The notes under the pieces: model-generated
The model's database searches: none
Seen by the model: the letters and a program-made list of their open reading frames with translations, nothing else
What the model was told of the DNA's origin: nothing
Shown here: one piece after another, positions 15,423-23,790 of the stretch
How positions within the stretch are numbered: the first letter of the stretch is position 1
How the letters are laid out: each line of letters starts with the position of its first letter
Translations under genes and position numbers: made by a program
Assembly: GCA_050292235.1 (NCBI GenBank)
Contig: JBNKLG010000013.1
Span: 1 to 41,725 of the forward strand
Reading direction: 5' to 3'
From: JBNKLG01 sp050292235
Lineage (GTDB): Bacteria > Pseudomonadota > Gammaproteobacteria > Chromatiales > Chromatiaceae
Length of the DNA: 41,725 bases

Positions 15423-17722
15423 GTGCGGGGGCTGCCACGGTGAAACCTTTGGTATTGGGGCTGGCGGGGAATCCCAATTGCGGCAAGACTGCGCTGTTCA
15501 ATCTGATGACGGGCATCCATCAACGTACCGGCAACTGGCCGGGGGTGACGGTGGAGCGCAAAGAGGGGCTCTGTCACCTCTGTGATCTTGAGGTCAATGT
15601 GGTGGACCTGCCGGGCATCTACTCTCTGGATGCGGATTCTGAGGATGAGCGGGTAACCCGGGATTACCTCCTGTCGGGAGAGGCCGACCTGCTGGTCAAT
15701 GTGGTCGATGCCGCCAGTCTGGAGCGCTGTCTCTATCTGACCACTCAGATTCTGGAGATGGATGTTCCCATGGTATTGGCCGTGAACATGATGGATGTGG
15801 CCCGTGATCAGGGCATAGAGATCGATCTGGAGGCCCTGTCTGTGCAATTGGGTTGTCCCGTGGTGCCCTTGGTGGCTGTGACCGGTGAAGGCATGGACCT
15901 GCTGGCCCGGACGGTCAAGGGGGAGGTCGAGAACGGCCACAAGGGGCGGCGTCTCAGTTATGACGATCAGATGGAGGATTCCCTGGTCCATATCGAGGCG
16001 CTGCTGGGCGAGCGCAATAACCGGCGCTGGCTGGCGGTCAAGGCTCTGGAGGGGGATGAGTTTGCCCTGCAGTTGCTGGGAGAGGCGGATCGTTTGCAGG
16101 TACATGCCTGGCGTAAGGCGGTACAGGAGGGGACCGGGGTCGATGCCGACCTCTATCTGGCGGATTGTCACTACGCCTTTGCCAATACCATTGCCAAGGC
16201 CAGCATTCGCCGTGCGGGCCGGCTGGACAAAACCAGCTCGGACCGTATCGATGACGTGGTGCTGAGTCGATTTTGGGGTGTGCCGATTTTTCTGTTGGCC
16301 ATGTATGTCATGTTTGTCTTCACCATCAATATCGGCGGCGCCTTTATTGAACTGTTTGGCGGGGTGGCCGGTGCCCTCTTCGTCGATGGCCTGGGTACTC
16401 TGTTGCGCAGTTGGGATCTGCCGGAGTGGCTGTCGGTGGTGGTGGCCGATGGTCTGGGTGGGGGGATTCAGGTGGTGGCCACCTTTATTCCCATCATCTC
16501 GGCCCTCTATCTCTTCCTCTCTGTGCTGGAGGACTCCGGCTATATGGCCCGTGCCGCTCTGGTGATGGATCGCGCCATGCGGGCCATCGGCCTGCCAGGC
16601 AAAGCCTTTGTGCCGCTGATCGTCGGCTTTGGCTGCAACGTGCCCGCCGTCATGGCCACCCGCACCCTGCAGAACGAGCGGGAGCGCCGCCTGACCATCC
16701 TCATGAACCCCTTCATGTCCTGCGGAGCCCGGCTGCCGGTCTATGTCCTGTTTGCGGCGGCCTTCTTCCCCGACAATGGGCAGAATCTGGTGTTTTTGCT
16801 CTATCTGATTGGCATCCTGGTGGCCGTGCTCTCCGGTCTGGCGATGAAAAAAACCCTGCTGGCAGGCGCAGGTGCTGACTTTCTGATGGAGATGCCGCGT
16901 TATCACATGCCCACCCTGCGGGCCATCCTGCTGCGTACCTGGGACCGGCTGAAACTCTTCGTGCGTGAGGCGGGTCAGATCATTGTGGTCATGGTGCTGG
17001 TGCTGAATGTGCTCAACTCTATCGGTACTGATGGCAGCTTTGGCAACGAAGACAGCGAGCATTCGGTACTGAGTGAGACCGGCAAGCTGGTTACCCCGCT
17101 CTTTGCCCCCATGGGCATTCAGGAGAATAACTGGCCAGCCACCGTCGGCATTTTCAGTGGGGTGTTGGCCAAAGAGGTGGTTGTGGGCACCCTCGATTCC
17201 ATTTATGGCAAGTTGGCTGAGGCTCACAAACTTGAGGAGAAGCCGCCCTTCTCACTATGGCGTGCATTGGGAGAGGCTCTGGCCACGGTGCCCAATAATC
17301 TTGCCAAGGTGGGTAACTCTCTGCTCGATCCCCTGGGGTTGAGCGATGCCGGTTCCGATCAGACCGAAGTGGCCAAGGCCCAGCAGATCAATCCAGGACT
17401 TTTTGGCGAAATGCAGCAGCGGTTTGATGGTCAGGCCGGGGCCTTTGCCTACCTGCTCTTTATCCTGCTCTATTTCCCCTGTGTGGCGGTGATTGGCGCC
17501 ATCGTGCGCGAGGCGGGTGGTTACTGGGCGGCCTTTGTGGGGCTTTGGACCACGGGTGTTGCCTATGCCTCTGCCACCATCTATTACCAGTTGGCCACCT
17601 TCTCTCGCCATCCCGGCAGTTCCATGGGCTGGGTGGTCGGTCTGCTGGGTTTTGTGGTGCTCTGTCTGTGGCTATTGCGTCAGTCTGCCGTTGCCCAGCC
17701 CCAGCAGAGATCGATGCCATGA
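15419..17722 (+). CDS. feoB: Ferrous iron transporter FeoB
   Basis: A 767-residue polytopic inner-membrane protein, the usual length. The N-terminal G domain (about 1-165) has G1 GNPNCGKTA (17-25), G3 DLPGIYSLD and G4 NMMD; a guanine-nucleotide-dissociation-inhibitor-like helical spacer follows; from about residue 280 come two Gate modules and the core membrane segments, with the conserved GFGCNVPAVMATRT and MSCGARLPVY motifs whose cysteines are proposed to line the iron path. It imports Fe(II) driven or gated by nucleotide hydrolysis. It overlaps feoA by 4 nt and the next small gene by 4 nt. It is intact, with no frameshift. Confidence 0.96.
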   Translation: MSAGAATVKPLVLGLAGNPNCGKTALFNLMTGIHQRTGNWPGVTVERKEGLCHLCDLEVNVVDLPGIYSLDADSEDERVTRDYLLSGEADLLVNVVDAASLERCLYLTTQILEMDVPMVLAVNMMDVARDQGIEIDLEALSVQLGCPVVPLVAVTGEGMDLLARTVKGEVENGHKGRRLSYDDQMEDSLVHIEALLGERNNRRWLAVKALEGDEFALQLLGEADRLQVHAWRKAVQEGTGVDADLYLADCHYAFANTIAKASIRRAGRLDKTSSDRIDDVVLSRFWGVPIFLLAMYVMFVFTINIGGAFIELFGGVAGALFVDGLGTLLRSWDLPEWLSVVVADGLGGGIQVVATFIPIISALYLFLSVLEDSGYMARAALVMDRAMRAIGLPGKAFVPLIVGFGCNVPAVMATRTLQNERERRLTILMNPFMSCGARLPVYVLFAAAFFPDNGQNLVFLLYLIGILVAVLSGLAMKKTLLAGAGADFLMEMPRYHMPTLRAILLRTWDRLKLFVREAGQIIVVMVLVLNVLNSIGTDGSFGNEDSEHSVLSETGKLVTPLFAPMGIQENNWPATVGIFSGVLAKEVVVGTLDSIYGKLAEAHKLEEKPPFSLWRALGEALATVPNNLAKVGNSLLDPLGLSDAGSDQTEVAKAQQINPGLFGEMQQRFDGQAGAFAYLLFILLYFPCVAVIGAIVREAGGYWAAFVGLWTTGVAYASATIYYQLATFSRHPGSSMGWVVGLLGFVVLCLWLLRQSAVAQPQQRSMP

Positions 17723-17988
17723 TGCTGGATCGTCTGGCGGACTATCTGCGACGGCGGGGTAGTGCCAGTCTGAGCGATATTGCCCTCTATCTGGATGCCG
17801 ATGAGAGCGCCGTGCGCCAGATGTTGGGGTTCTGGGAGCGCAAAGGCAAGGTGAGGGCGCTGGGGTCTGGTGCCAGCTGTAGCGGTGGCTGTGGTCGATG
17901 CGCCCTGGAGGCAAGGGACTATTTTGCCTGGCATGATCATCTGGCTGGGGTCAGCGTGAACCTACCCAGGCCATTTTCAAAGAACTGA
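17719..17988 (+). CDS. feoC: FeoC-like winged-helix iron-sulfur protein
   Basis: An 89-residue protein beginning MMLDRLADYLRRRG, with a winged-helix fold in the first ~60 residues (helix-turn-helix SLSDIALYLDADESAVRQML) and a cysteine cluster C-S-G-G-C-G-R-C near residues 54-61, as in FeoC proteins, whose cysteines bind an oxygen-sensitive Fe-S cluster. FeoC is thought to control FeoB stability or activity. Its ATG overlaps the feoB stop (ATGA); the second ATG at 17722 is an equal alternative. A longer in-frame opening inside feoB was rejected because it would be read in the wrong frame of that gene. Confidence 0.8.
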   Translation: MMLDRLADYLRRRGSASLSDIALYLDADESAVRQMLGFWERKGKVRALGSGASCSGGCGRCALEARDYFAWHDHLAGVSVNLPRPFSKN

Positions 17989-18020
17989 AGCCTTGCCCGG
18001 TTGACTCTGCTCCCGATTTC

Positions 18021-18680
18021 TTAATGCTTGACGCGTATCAGCGTGCTTTTGATTCCCTGTGCTTTGAGTTGATTGAGGCGATCATTGGCCTGACTCTTGG
18101 TGTAAGGACCGCCGCGTACCCGGTATAAGGTGGTTTCACCCTTGCTGGTAGCGATGGCGGCCTTCTGGATATGGGTTTGCACGCCCTGGAAGCTGAGCTG
18201 GGCTTTGAGTCGGTCAGCGTCCTGAAATTGACTGAAGGCGCCCATTTGCAGTAAGTAGCTGGCTCCGTCAGAAGTGGTTTGACTGGCAGCGGGCGCATCG
18301 ATTTCCGGTTTTACTCTGGGTTTTTCCTCGGCCCTTTCCCTGGGTTTATCTTTATCCTTGTCTTTGGGTGGTTTTTCGACCACTTTGGGTGGGGTACGCA
18401 CCTCTTCCTCAGACACCGCAATCTCGTCCTCCGCCAAAATGTCATAGAACTCAAAGCGGGGTTTGGGGGCCACTCTTTTGGCTGGCTTTTTGTTGGATTT
18501 TGCCGGTTTGTTGGGGTCGAAGCCCACAATACGGGGGGGGCTGGTGTTTTTGCTCAGCCCCCATTGGTAGCAGATGATACCTGTAGCCAAAGCGCCGACT
18601 ACCAGACCAAAAATAAACTTCGTCCAGCAGGCGCATGAGGCGCTTTTGGATTTGCGGCTGGCTTGGGGGCTACGGGCCAA
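18021..18680 (-). CDS. SPOR-domain cell-division protein, FtsN-like
   Basis: A 219-residue single-pass protein: a short basic cytoplasmic N-terminus, a membrane helix at about 22-42 (FIFGLVVGALATGIICYQWG), a Lys/Pro-rich periplasmic linker (50-130) and a C-terminal SPOR domain (about 140-219, beginning YLLQMGAFSQFQDA). SPOR domains bind denuded septal peptidoglycan. The gene follows argS, where many gammaproteobacteria carry ftsN, which supports an FtsN role, although it is shorter than E. coli FtsN. The start is TTG at 18680 with an AAGGAGA ribosome site whose first A residues belong to the argS stop; the gap to argS is 11 nt. Confidence 0.82.
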   Translation of the reverse strand: MARSPQASRKSKSASCACWTKFIFGLVVGALATGIICYQWGLSKNTSPPRIVGFDPNKPAKSNKKPAKRVAPKPRFEFYDILAEDEIAVSEEEVRTPPKVVEKPPKDKDKDKPRERAEEKPRVKPEIDAPAASQTTSDGASYLLQMGAFSQFQDADRLKAQLSFQGVQTHIQKAAIATSKGETTLYRVRGGPYTKSQANDRLNQLKAQGIKSTLIRVKH

Positions 18681-18691
18681 GGGAATTCTCC

Positions 18692-20482
18692 TTACATCTG
18701 TTCGGGTGCGGAGACACCCAAAAGGTTGAGTCCGTTACGCAGTACCTCGCGGGTGGCCAGAATCAGTTTGATACGGGCATCGCGTAAGGCGGCATCCTCA
18801 ACCAGGAAAGCCTGGGCATTGTAGTAGCTGTGGAAGGCGTTGGCCAACTCCCGCAGATACTGAGTCAGTTGATGCGGTTCCTCATGCCGGGCTGCGTTTT
18901 CGATCAGCTCGGGATAGCGCGACAGTGTCTTGGCCAGACCCAGTTCATGAGGTTCGGTCAGCCGATCCAGATGGGTGTTTCCGCTGCTGGGGTCACAGGG
19001 GAGGCTCTTTTCGCTGGCCTGACGCAGTACGGAGCAGATGCGGGCATGGGCGTATTGCACGTAGTAAACCGGATTGTCGTTGGAGCGGGAAATGGCCAGG
19101 TCGATGTCAAAATCCAGGTGCTGCTCGCACTTGCGCATCACATAGAAGAAGCGGGCCGCGTCGCAGCCGACCTCTTTGCGCAGCTGGCGCAAGGTGACGA
19201 AGTTGCCTGAGCGGGTGGACATCTGCACCTTCTCACCACCGCGGTAGAGCACGGCAAACTGTACCAGCAGTACATCCAGCTTGTCGGCATCGTCGCCGAT
19301 GGCCTGCAGCGCCGCCTTAACCCGGGGCACATAGCCGTGGTGATCGGCCCCCCAGATGTCGATGACACGCTCGAAGCCGCGCTCCAGCTTGTCCATGTGG
19401 TAGGCAATATCCGAGGCAAAATAGGTAGTCTGGCCATTATCACGCACCACCACTCGGTCCTTCTCATCACCGAAATTGGTGGAGCGGAACCAGAGGGCAC
19501 CGCCCTGTTCATAGAGATGACCGGCGGCACGCAGGCGCTCAATGGCCTTATTGACGGCCCCGGACTCCACCAGACTGCGTTCCGAATACCACTCCTGATA
19601 ATCAACACCGAACAGGCTGAGGTCGTCGCGGATATCGTCGAGGATGACGTTGAGTCCCAACTCGAACACCAGCCGATAGCGGTTGTCCCCCAGCAGGCTC
19701 TTGGCGCGGGTGATCAGGGCATCAATATGGGCCTCTTTGTCGCCCTCGGGGGCATTGGGCAGGGGCAGGCCATCATCATTCATTTCGTCCGCAGCAGCGG
19801 CGTCTTCCGGGATGCCGGTAAAGACACTGTCGGCGGATTGGCGATAGCCGTCTTCATGTTCGCGGTGCAGGCTGGCAGCGATGTCCCAGACATAGTCACC
19901 GCGATAGCCGTTGGTGGGGAAGCGCAGCTCTTCACCACAAAGCGCCAGGTAGCGCAGCCAGACCGAAGTGGCGAGGATGTCCATTTGCCGCCCGGCATCG
20001 TTGACGTAATACTCCCGATGTACCTCATAGCCCACAGCCTCCAGCAGGTTGGCCACGACAGAGCCATAGGCCGCCCCTCGACCATGGCCCACATGCAGCG
20101 GGCCGGTGGGGTTGGCGGAGACAAATTCCAGTTGGATACGCTTGCCCTGGCCCCAGTTTGAGCGGCCAAACCCATGGCTTTGTTGCAGGATGGTCGGGAT
20201 GAGGTCGAAATAGGCGCGCTCGGTTAGATGGAAATTGATGAAGCCGGGACCGGCAATCTCGATCTGACGCACTTCGGGCGGCGTCCCCAGGGCAGCCACC
20301 AGCTTTTCTGCCAGATCACGGGGTTTGCAGTGGGCGGCCTTGGCGCACACCAAGGCAATGTTGGTGGCGAAATCCCCATGGCTGGGGTCCCGGGTGCGCT
20401 CCACAGTAAAGGCAGGCAAGGTTTCCACAACCTTGAGGCTGTCCATGGCACTGGTGATCAGTTGGGCGAGTGTCTCTTTCAT
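18692..20482 (-). CDS. argS: Arginyl-tRNA synthetase
   Basis: Class I aminoacyl-tRNA synthetase joining arginine to tRNA-Arg in the cytoplasm. From the ATG at 20482 it has 596 residues, slightly longer than the E. coli enzyme. The first ~90 residues are the Add-1 domain; the ATP-binding HIGH-type box is NPTGPLHVGHGRG; the KMSKS-like box is KVQMSTRSGNF; the C-terminal ~110 residues are the helical anticodon domain ending in the family-typical L-L-G-V-S-A-P-E-Q-M. The usual ArgRS start (MKETLAQLI) has no visible ribosome site, while the frame continues upstream to an ATG at 20707 with a good AAAGGTG site. The true product may therefore carry a 75-residue foreign N-terminus (next entry). It lies between priA and the SPOR gene, a conserved order. 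Confidence 0.92.
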   Translation of the reverse strand: MKETLAQLITSAMDSLKVVETLPAFTVERTRDPSHGDFATNIALVCAKAAHCKPRDLAEKLVAALGTPPEVRQIEIAGPGFINFHLTERAYFDLIPTILQQSHGFGRSNWGQGKRIQLEFVSANPTGPLHVGHGRGAAYGSVVANLLEAVGYEVHREYYVNDAGRQMDILATSVWLRYLALCGEELRFPTNGYRGDYVWDIAASLHREHEDGYRQSADSVFTGIPEDAAAADEMNDDGLPLPNAPEGDKEAHIDALITRAKSLLGDNRYRLVFELGLNVILDDIRDDLSLFGVDYQEWYSERSLVESGAVNKAIERLRAAGHLYEQGGALWFRSTNFGDEKDRVVVRDNGQTTYFASDIAYHMDKLERGFERVIDIWGADHHGYVPRVKAALQAIGDDADKLDVLLVQFAVLYRGGEKVQMSTRSGNFVTLRQLRKEVGCDAARFFYVMRKCEQHLDFDIDLAISRSNDNPVYYVQYAHARICSVLRQASEKSLPCDPSSGNTHLDRLTEPHELGLAKTLSRYPELIENAARHEEPHQLTQYLRELANAFHSYYNAQAFLVEDAALRDARIKLILATREVLRNGLNLLGVSAPEQM

Positions 20483-20707
20483 CTGGGGAACTGGTGTGAA
20501 AGCCGTAAAGAATACCAGATGCCGGCCCGTAGGATGTGGTGGAGAGGGTACCTCAGTGAGTTGCAGGGCTTCAGCGTTAATCAAACTGACGGTATGACCC
20601 GCATCGATCAGGGGGCCGCCGATCATCAGTAACCCCAGCGGAACCTGAGGTCCCATGCCGTGGATTGAGGTTGCTCTATAGTGGGGATTGATCAGCAGGA
20701 TACGCAT
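20483..20707 (-). pseudogene. N-terminal remnant of a B12-binding radical-SAM protein, in frame with argS
   Basis: Seventy-five codons in frame directly ahead of argS. The first ~52 residues (MRILLINPHY, then QVPLGLLMIGGPLIDAGH and SLINAEAL) look like the opening of a cobalamin-binding radical-SAM protein: a first strand with conserved N-P, the P-L-G-L helix and the D-A-G-H turn. About 20 unrelated residues then lead into the ArgRS start. The rest of the B12 domain and the whole radical-SAM domain are missing. The ATG at 20707 has a good ribosome site (AAAGGTG). It is either a broken gene whose start now drives argS, or a real fusion peptide. Confidence 0.6.
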
Positions 20708-20875
20708 CGGTGAACACCTTTGACGGTGGGTGATAGAGGGCAGGGAATTTGTTTCTTAAGTTTCAGTATTTACAGAAATCAGAGTAAGAATATCCCTTTG
20801 TCAAAGTGTTCCGGGACGTTTTGGGCCTATGAGATCCGCAGGGCACGGTTTGCAAAGCTCACCGCATCCTATCTC

Positions 20876-23065
20876 TCAAAGCTCCTGGGGATCGATATCC
20901 AGTGACCAGCGTAATTGTTTAGGGTGTGACAATTGACCCACCGTGGGCACCCAGTCGCGGACAAAGGCCTGGAGTTGGGGACGTTGCTGGCTCTGGGCCA
21001 ACAGGTGAAAACGGTAGCGCCCGGCGCGTCGCTCCATGATGGCGGGGGCTGGCCCCAGGAGTTCGATGCCGGCATGGCCCAACTGCTGGCCCTTTTCCAG
21101 GGCGCGCTGGGCAAAGGCGGAGACCGCCTCGGCATCCGGACCATCAGCCCGCAGCAGGGCCTGAAAGCTGAATGGGGGAAAGTCGGCGGCCTGACGCTCT
21201 GCCAGCAGGGCCTCGGCGAAGGCGGGGTAGCCCTGTTCCAACAAAATTTGCAACCAGGGGTGATCGGGCTGGCGGCTTTGGATGAGTACCAGGCCGGGTT
21301 TTTCGGCCCGTCCTGCCCGGCCAGCTACCTGAATCAGCAGTTGGCCCATGCGCTCAGGAGCGCGGAAATCGGCTCCGAACAGGCCCTGGTCGATATCCAG
21401 CAGGCCCACCAGGGTGACGTTGGGAAAATCATGGCCTTTAGCCAACATCTGGGTGCCGAGCAGGATGCCGGGCTGGCCCTGGTGGATCTGTCCCAGTAGG
21501 GCCTGCAGACTGCCTTTGCGTCGGGTGGTGTCCCGGTCAACCCGAACCACTGCCTGGCTGGGAAAGCGCTGTTCCAGGAAACTCTCCAGTTGTTCGGTGC
21601 CAACACCCTGGGTCAGGAGTCGTGGGTGGTGACAGGCGGGACAGCTTGTGGGCAGGGGTTGGCTGTGGCCACAGTGGTGGCAACAGAGGCGATTGTTCTG
21701 GCGATGCACGGTCAGGCGCGCATCACAGTGGCGGCAGTGACCGATCCAGCCGCAGGCGTGACAAATTAAAATAGGGGCAAAACCACGGCGGTTGAGAAAG
21801 AGCATCACCTGCTCGCCGCGCTCAAGGTGCAGCGCCATGGTGTTGATCAAAGCGGGTGAAAGCCCGGCTTGTAATGGCGCAGAGCGAATGTCGAGCAATT
21901 GCAATCGGGGTGATTGGGCCTGTCCGGCCCGTTGGGTCAGTTGTTGACATTGAAAACGACCCCGGGCGACATTGTGCAGTGATTCCAGCGAGGGGGTGGC
22001 AGAGCCCAGTATCACCGGGCACTGGACCCGGCTGGCCCGCAGAATGGCCAGATCGCGGGCAGCATAGTGAAATCCCTCTTGCTGTTTGAATGAGAGGTCA
22101 TGTTCCTCGTCCACGATGATGAGACCCAGATCCGGTAGCGGCGTCAGGACGCTGCTGCGGGTGCCTAGCACCAGTCGAGCCTCCCCCCGGGTCGCCCGCA
22201 ACCAGTGACGGGCACGTTCACCTTGGGCCAGACCGGAATGCAGCAGGGCGGGTTCCAGGCCAAGACGTTCACGAAAACGCTGGGTGGTCTGAGGGGTGAG
22301 GGAGATCTCTGGCACCAGCATCAGCACCTGTTTGCCCTGGTCGAGCAGCTGTTGGCTCAGGCGCAGATAGACTTCGGTTTTGCCACTGCCGGTGACCCCT
22401 TGCAGCAGATGGACCTGGAAGCCCGGGCGGGCCAGCAGGGCATCGACGGCGGTCTGTTGTTCCGGGTTCAGTGCCGGGCCGGGTTGAGGTGTTGTGGCGG
22501 TGTTTGGGTTGAGGCTGACGGCCTCGGTCAGCCCCCTTTCTGCCAGAATGTGGAGCTGGCTGCGACAGTCGCCCAATTCGTCTCTCAGTGCCTGGGTGGG
22601 CCAGGGTCGTTTCGGGTCGCGTTGCAGCAGTTGCAGGATTGCTTGCTGACGCGGGGCGCGTCGCAGGCTCTCGGCGTCCGTCGTTTTGCCCAGGTCGGTG
22701 AGGCCCCAGGCAGACGCCTTGGTCGTGGGTATGGCTCGCCCTTCACGCATCAGTACGGGGAGGGCAGTAGCGTAGACCTCGCCTACCGGGTGCTGGTAAT
22801 AGTCCGCTATCCAGTCCAGAAGCTGTAAATGGGCCGGACTCAGGAGTGGCTGCTCATCCAGACAGCCTAGGATGGATTTGAGTTTGCTTTTGTATTCCTC
22901 GGGTGGGGCGCTATGGGCGGTGACGATGCCGATGCGCTGACCTCGACCAAAGGGCACCCGTACCCGGCAGCCCGGGGCAGGTATAGAGCCATCAGAGGAG
23001 GGTAGATAGTGAAATTGACTGCGCAAAGGAGCGAAGACGGCGACCTGTAGGGCAAATGACGGCAT
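20876..23065 (-). CDS. priA: Primosomal protein N' (PriA helicase)
   Basis: A 729-residue replication-restart helicase that reloads the replisome at stalled forks. It has a 3'-DNA-binding domain (about 1-105), a winged-helix region, then a superfamily 2 helicase core with Walker A GVTGSGKT (223-230) and the DEEH box (319-322). A zinc-binding insertion of paired cysteines follows (CHACGWIGHCRHC ... CCHHCG ... CPACHH, roughly 435-480), then the second helicase domain with the QVAGRAGR motif. Length and motif order are typical. It is the upstream neighbour of argS with a 168-bp gap, where TTGACA (20799-20804, minus) could be a -35 element but no good -10 follows. Confidence 0.95.
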   Translation of the reverse strand: MPSFALQVAVFAPLRSQFHYLPSSDGSIPAPGCRVRVPFGRGQRIGIVTAHSAPPEEYKSKLKSILGCLDEQPLLSPAHLQLLDWIADYYQHPVGEVYATALPVLMREGRAIPTTKASAWGLTDLGKTTDAESLRRAPRQQAILQLLQRDPKRPWPTQALRDELGDCRSQLHILAERGLTEAVSLNPNTATTPQPGPALNPEQQTAVDALLARPGFQVHLLQGVTGSGKTEVYLRLSQQLLDQGKQVLMLVPEISLTPQTTQRFRERLGLEPALLHSGLAQGERARHWLRATRGEARLVLGTRSSVLTPLPDLGLIIVDEEHDLSFKQQEGFHYAARDLAILRASRVQCPVILGSATPSLESLHNVARGRFQCQQLTQRAGQAQSPRLQLLDIRSAPLQAGLSPALINTMALHLERGEQVMLFLNRRGFAPILICHACGWIGHCRHCDARLTVHRQNNRLCCHHCGHSQPLPTSCPACHHPRLLTQGVGTEQLESFLEQRFPSQAVVRVDRDTTRRKGSLQALLGQIHQGQPGILLGTQMLAKGHDFPNVTLVGLLDIDQGLFGADFRAPERMGQLLIQVAGRAGRAEKPGLVLIQSRQPDHPWLQILLEQGYPAFAEALLAERQAADFPPFSFQALLRADGPDAEAVSAFAQRALEKGQQLGHAGIELLGPAPAIMERRAGRYRFHLLAQSQQRPQLQAFVRDWVPTVGQLSHPKQLRWSLDIDPQEL

Positions 23066-23146
23066 GGACTCATTTTACGTCGTTGCCAAAATTTATGGGC
23101 TGTTCTTGAAGATGTCTCCCGGGGGCTCTGTCACAAAATCGATCTA

Positions 23147-23173
23147 TTGTCTTGGTGCCGATCTGTGTATGAT
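23147..23173 (+). promoter_or_regulatory. Possible sigma-70 promoter ahead of the HNH gene
   Basis: TTGTCT (23147-23152), a 15-bp spacer and TATGAT (23168-23173) lie just upstream of the HNH endonuclease gene, in the gap between it and the divergent priA. The -10 matches at 5 of 6 positions; the spacer is short. Confidence 0.3.
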
Positions 23174-23199
23174 CAGCCAAACCCACAGTGGAATGGACG

Positions 23200-23790
23200 A
23201 TGGCGCTGTCACAGTGGATACTACGAACTGACCTGTCCGGCATGCCTCTGGGCTGGATCGATTATCGAGATGTGGTTCGGCTGCATGTGCTGGATCAGAT
23301 CGCCTATCGTTGTGGCAGCCCGATCATGACTCTGCATGGCGGTTATAACGTTCGTCGGCGTCGCCGTTCCGAGATTGAGGTCAACTCTATCATTGCCACT
23401 TTTGGCAATTGCCGCTCTGCCCGTCTGGAACCGGACTATGTCCCCCCTCTCAACAATCCGGCCCTGTTTCGGCGCGACGCCAATATCTGCCTCTACTGTG
23501 GACAATGGTTTCGGGATAAGGATCTGTCCCGTGACCATGTAACCCCCCTGAGTCAGAGCGGTCCTGACAGCTGGACCAACGTAGTGACGGCCTGTTACTG
23601 GTGTAATAACGCCAAGGCGGGTCGAACGCCGGAAGAGGCGGGTATGAGCCTTCTGGCCGTCCCTTTTACCCCCACCCATGCCGAATATGTCTACCTACAG
23701 GGGCGTCATGTGCTGGCCGATCAGATGGCGTTTCTGCGCGCCCATTTTCCCCGCACCAGTCCGCTGCACGATCGTTTGCGTGGCCGATGA
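23200..23790 (+). CDS. HNH endonuclease family protein
   Basis: A 196-residue protein with a C-terminal HNH nuclease fold: CLYCG and CYWCNN are the two zinc-type cysteine pairs, and LSRDHVTPLSQSG contains the catalytic D-H, followed by W-T-N-V-V-T-A-C. The N-terminal ~95 residues (SGMPLGWIDYRDVVRLH, EVNSIIATFG) are a family-specific domain found with this HNH in many proteobacteria; its role is unknown to me. Such stand-alone chromosomal HNH proteins are conserved rather than part of a mobile intron. A GTG four codons upstream (23188) is possible; ATG 23200 starts the conserved part. The stop overlaps the next gene by 4 nt (ATGA), so it is coupled to a fructosamine-kinase-like gene. Confidence 0.82.
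   Translation: MALSQWILRTDLSGMPLGWIDYRDVVRLHVLDQIAYRCGSPIMTLHGGYNVRRRRRSEIEVNSIIATFGNCRSARLEPDYVPPLNNPALFRRDANICLYCGQWFRDKDLSRDHVTPLSQSGPDSWTNVVTACYWCNNAKAGRTPEEAGMSLLAVPFTPTHAEYVYLQGRHVLADQMAFLRAHFPRTSPLHDRLRGR

Noticed and set aside
15320..17227. Long open frame (635 codons) on the minus strand opposite feoB
   Set aside because: FeoB is unmistakable in the sense strand; the antisense product is His/Gln-rich with no domain.
20776..20804. TTGACA on the minus strand as a promoter for the argS frame
   Set aside because: A perfect -35 but no acceptable -10 at 16-18 bp; only TAAATA at much larger spacing.
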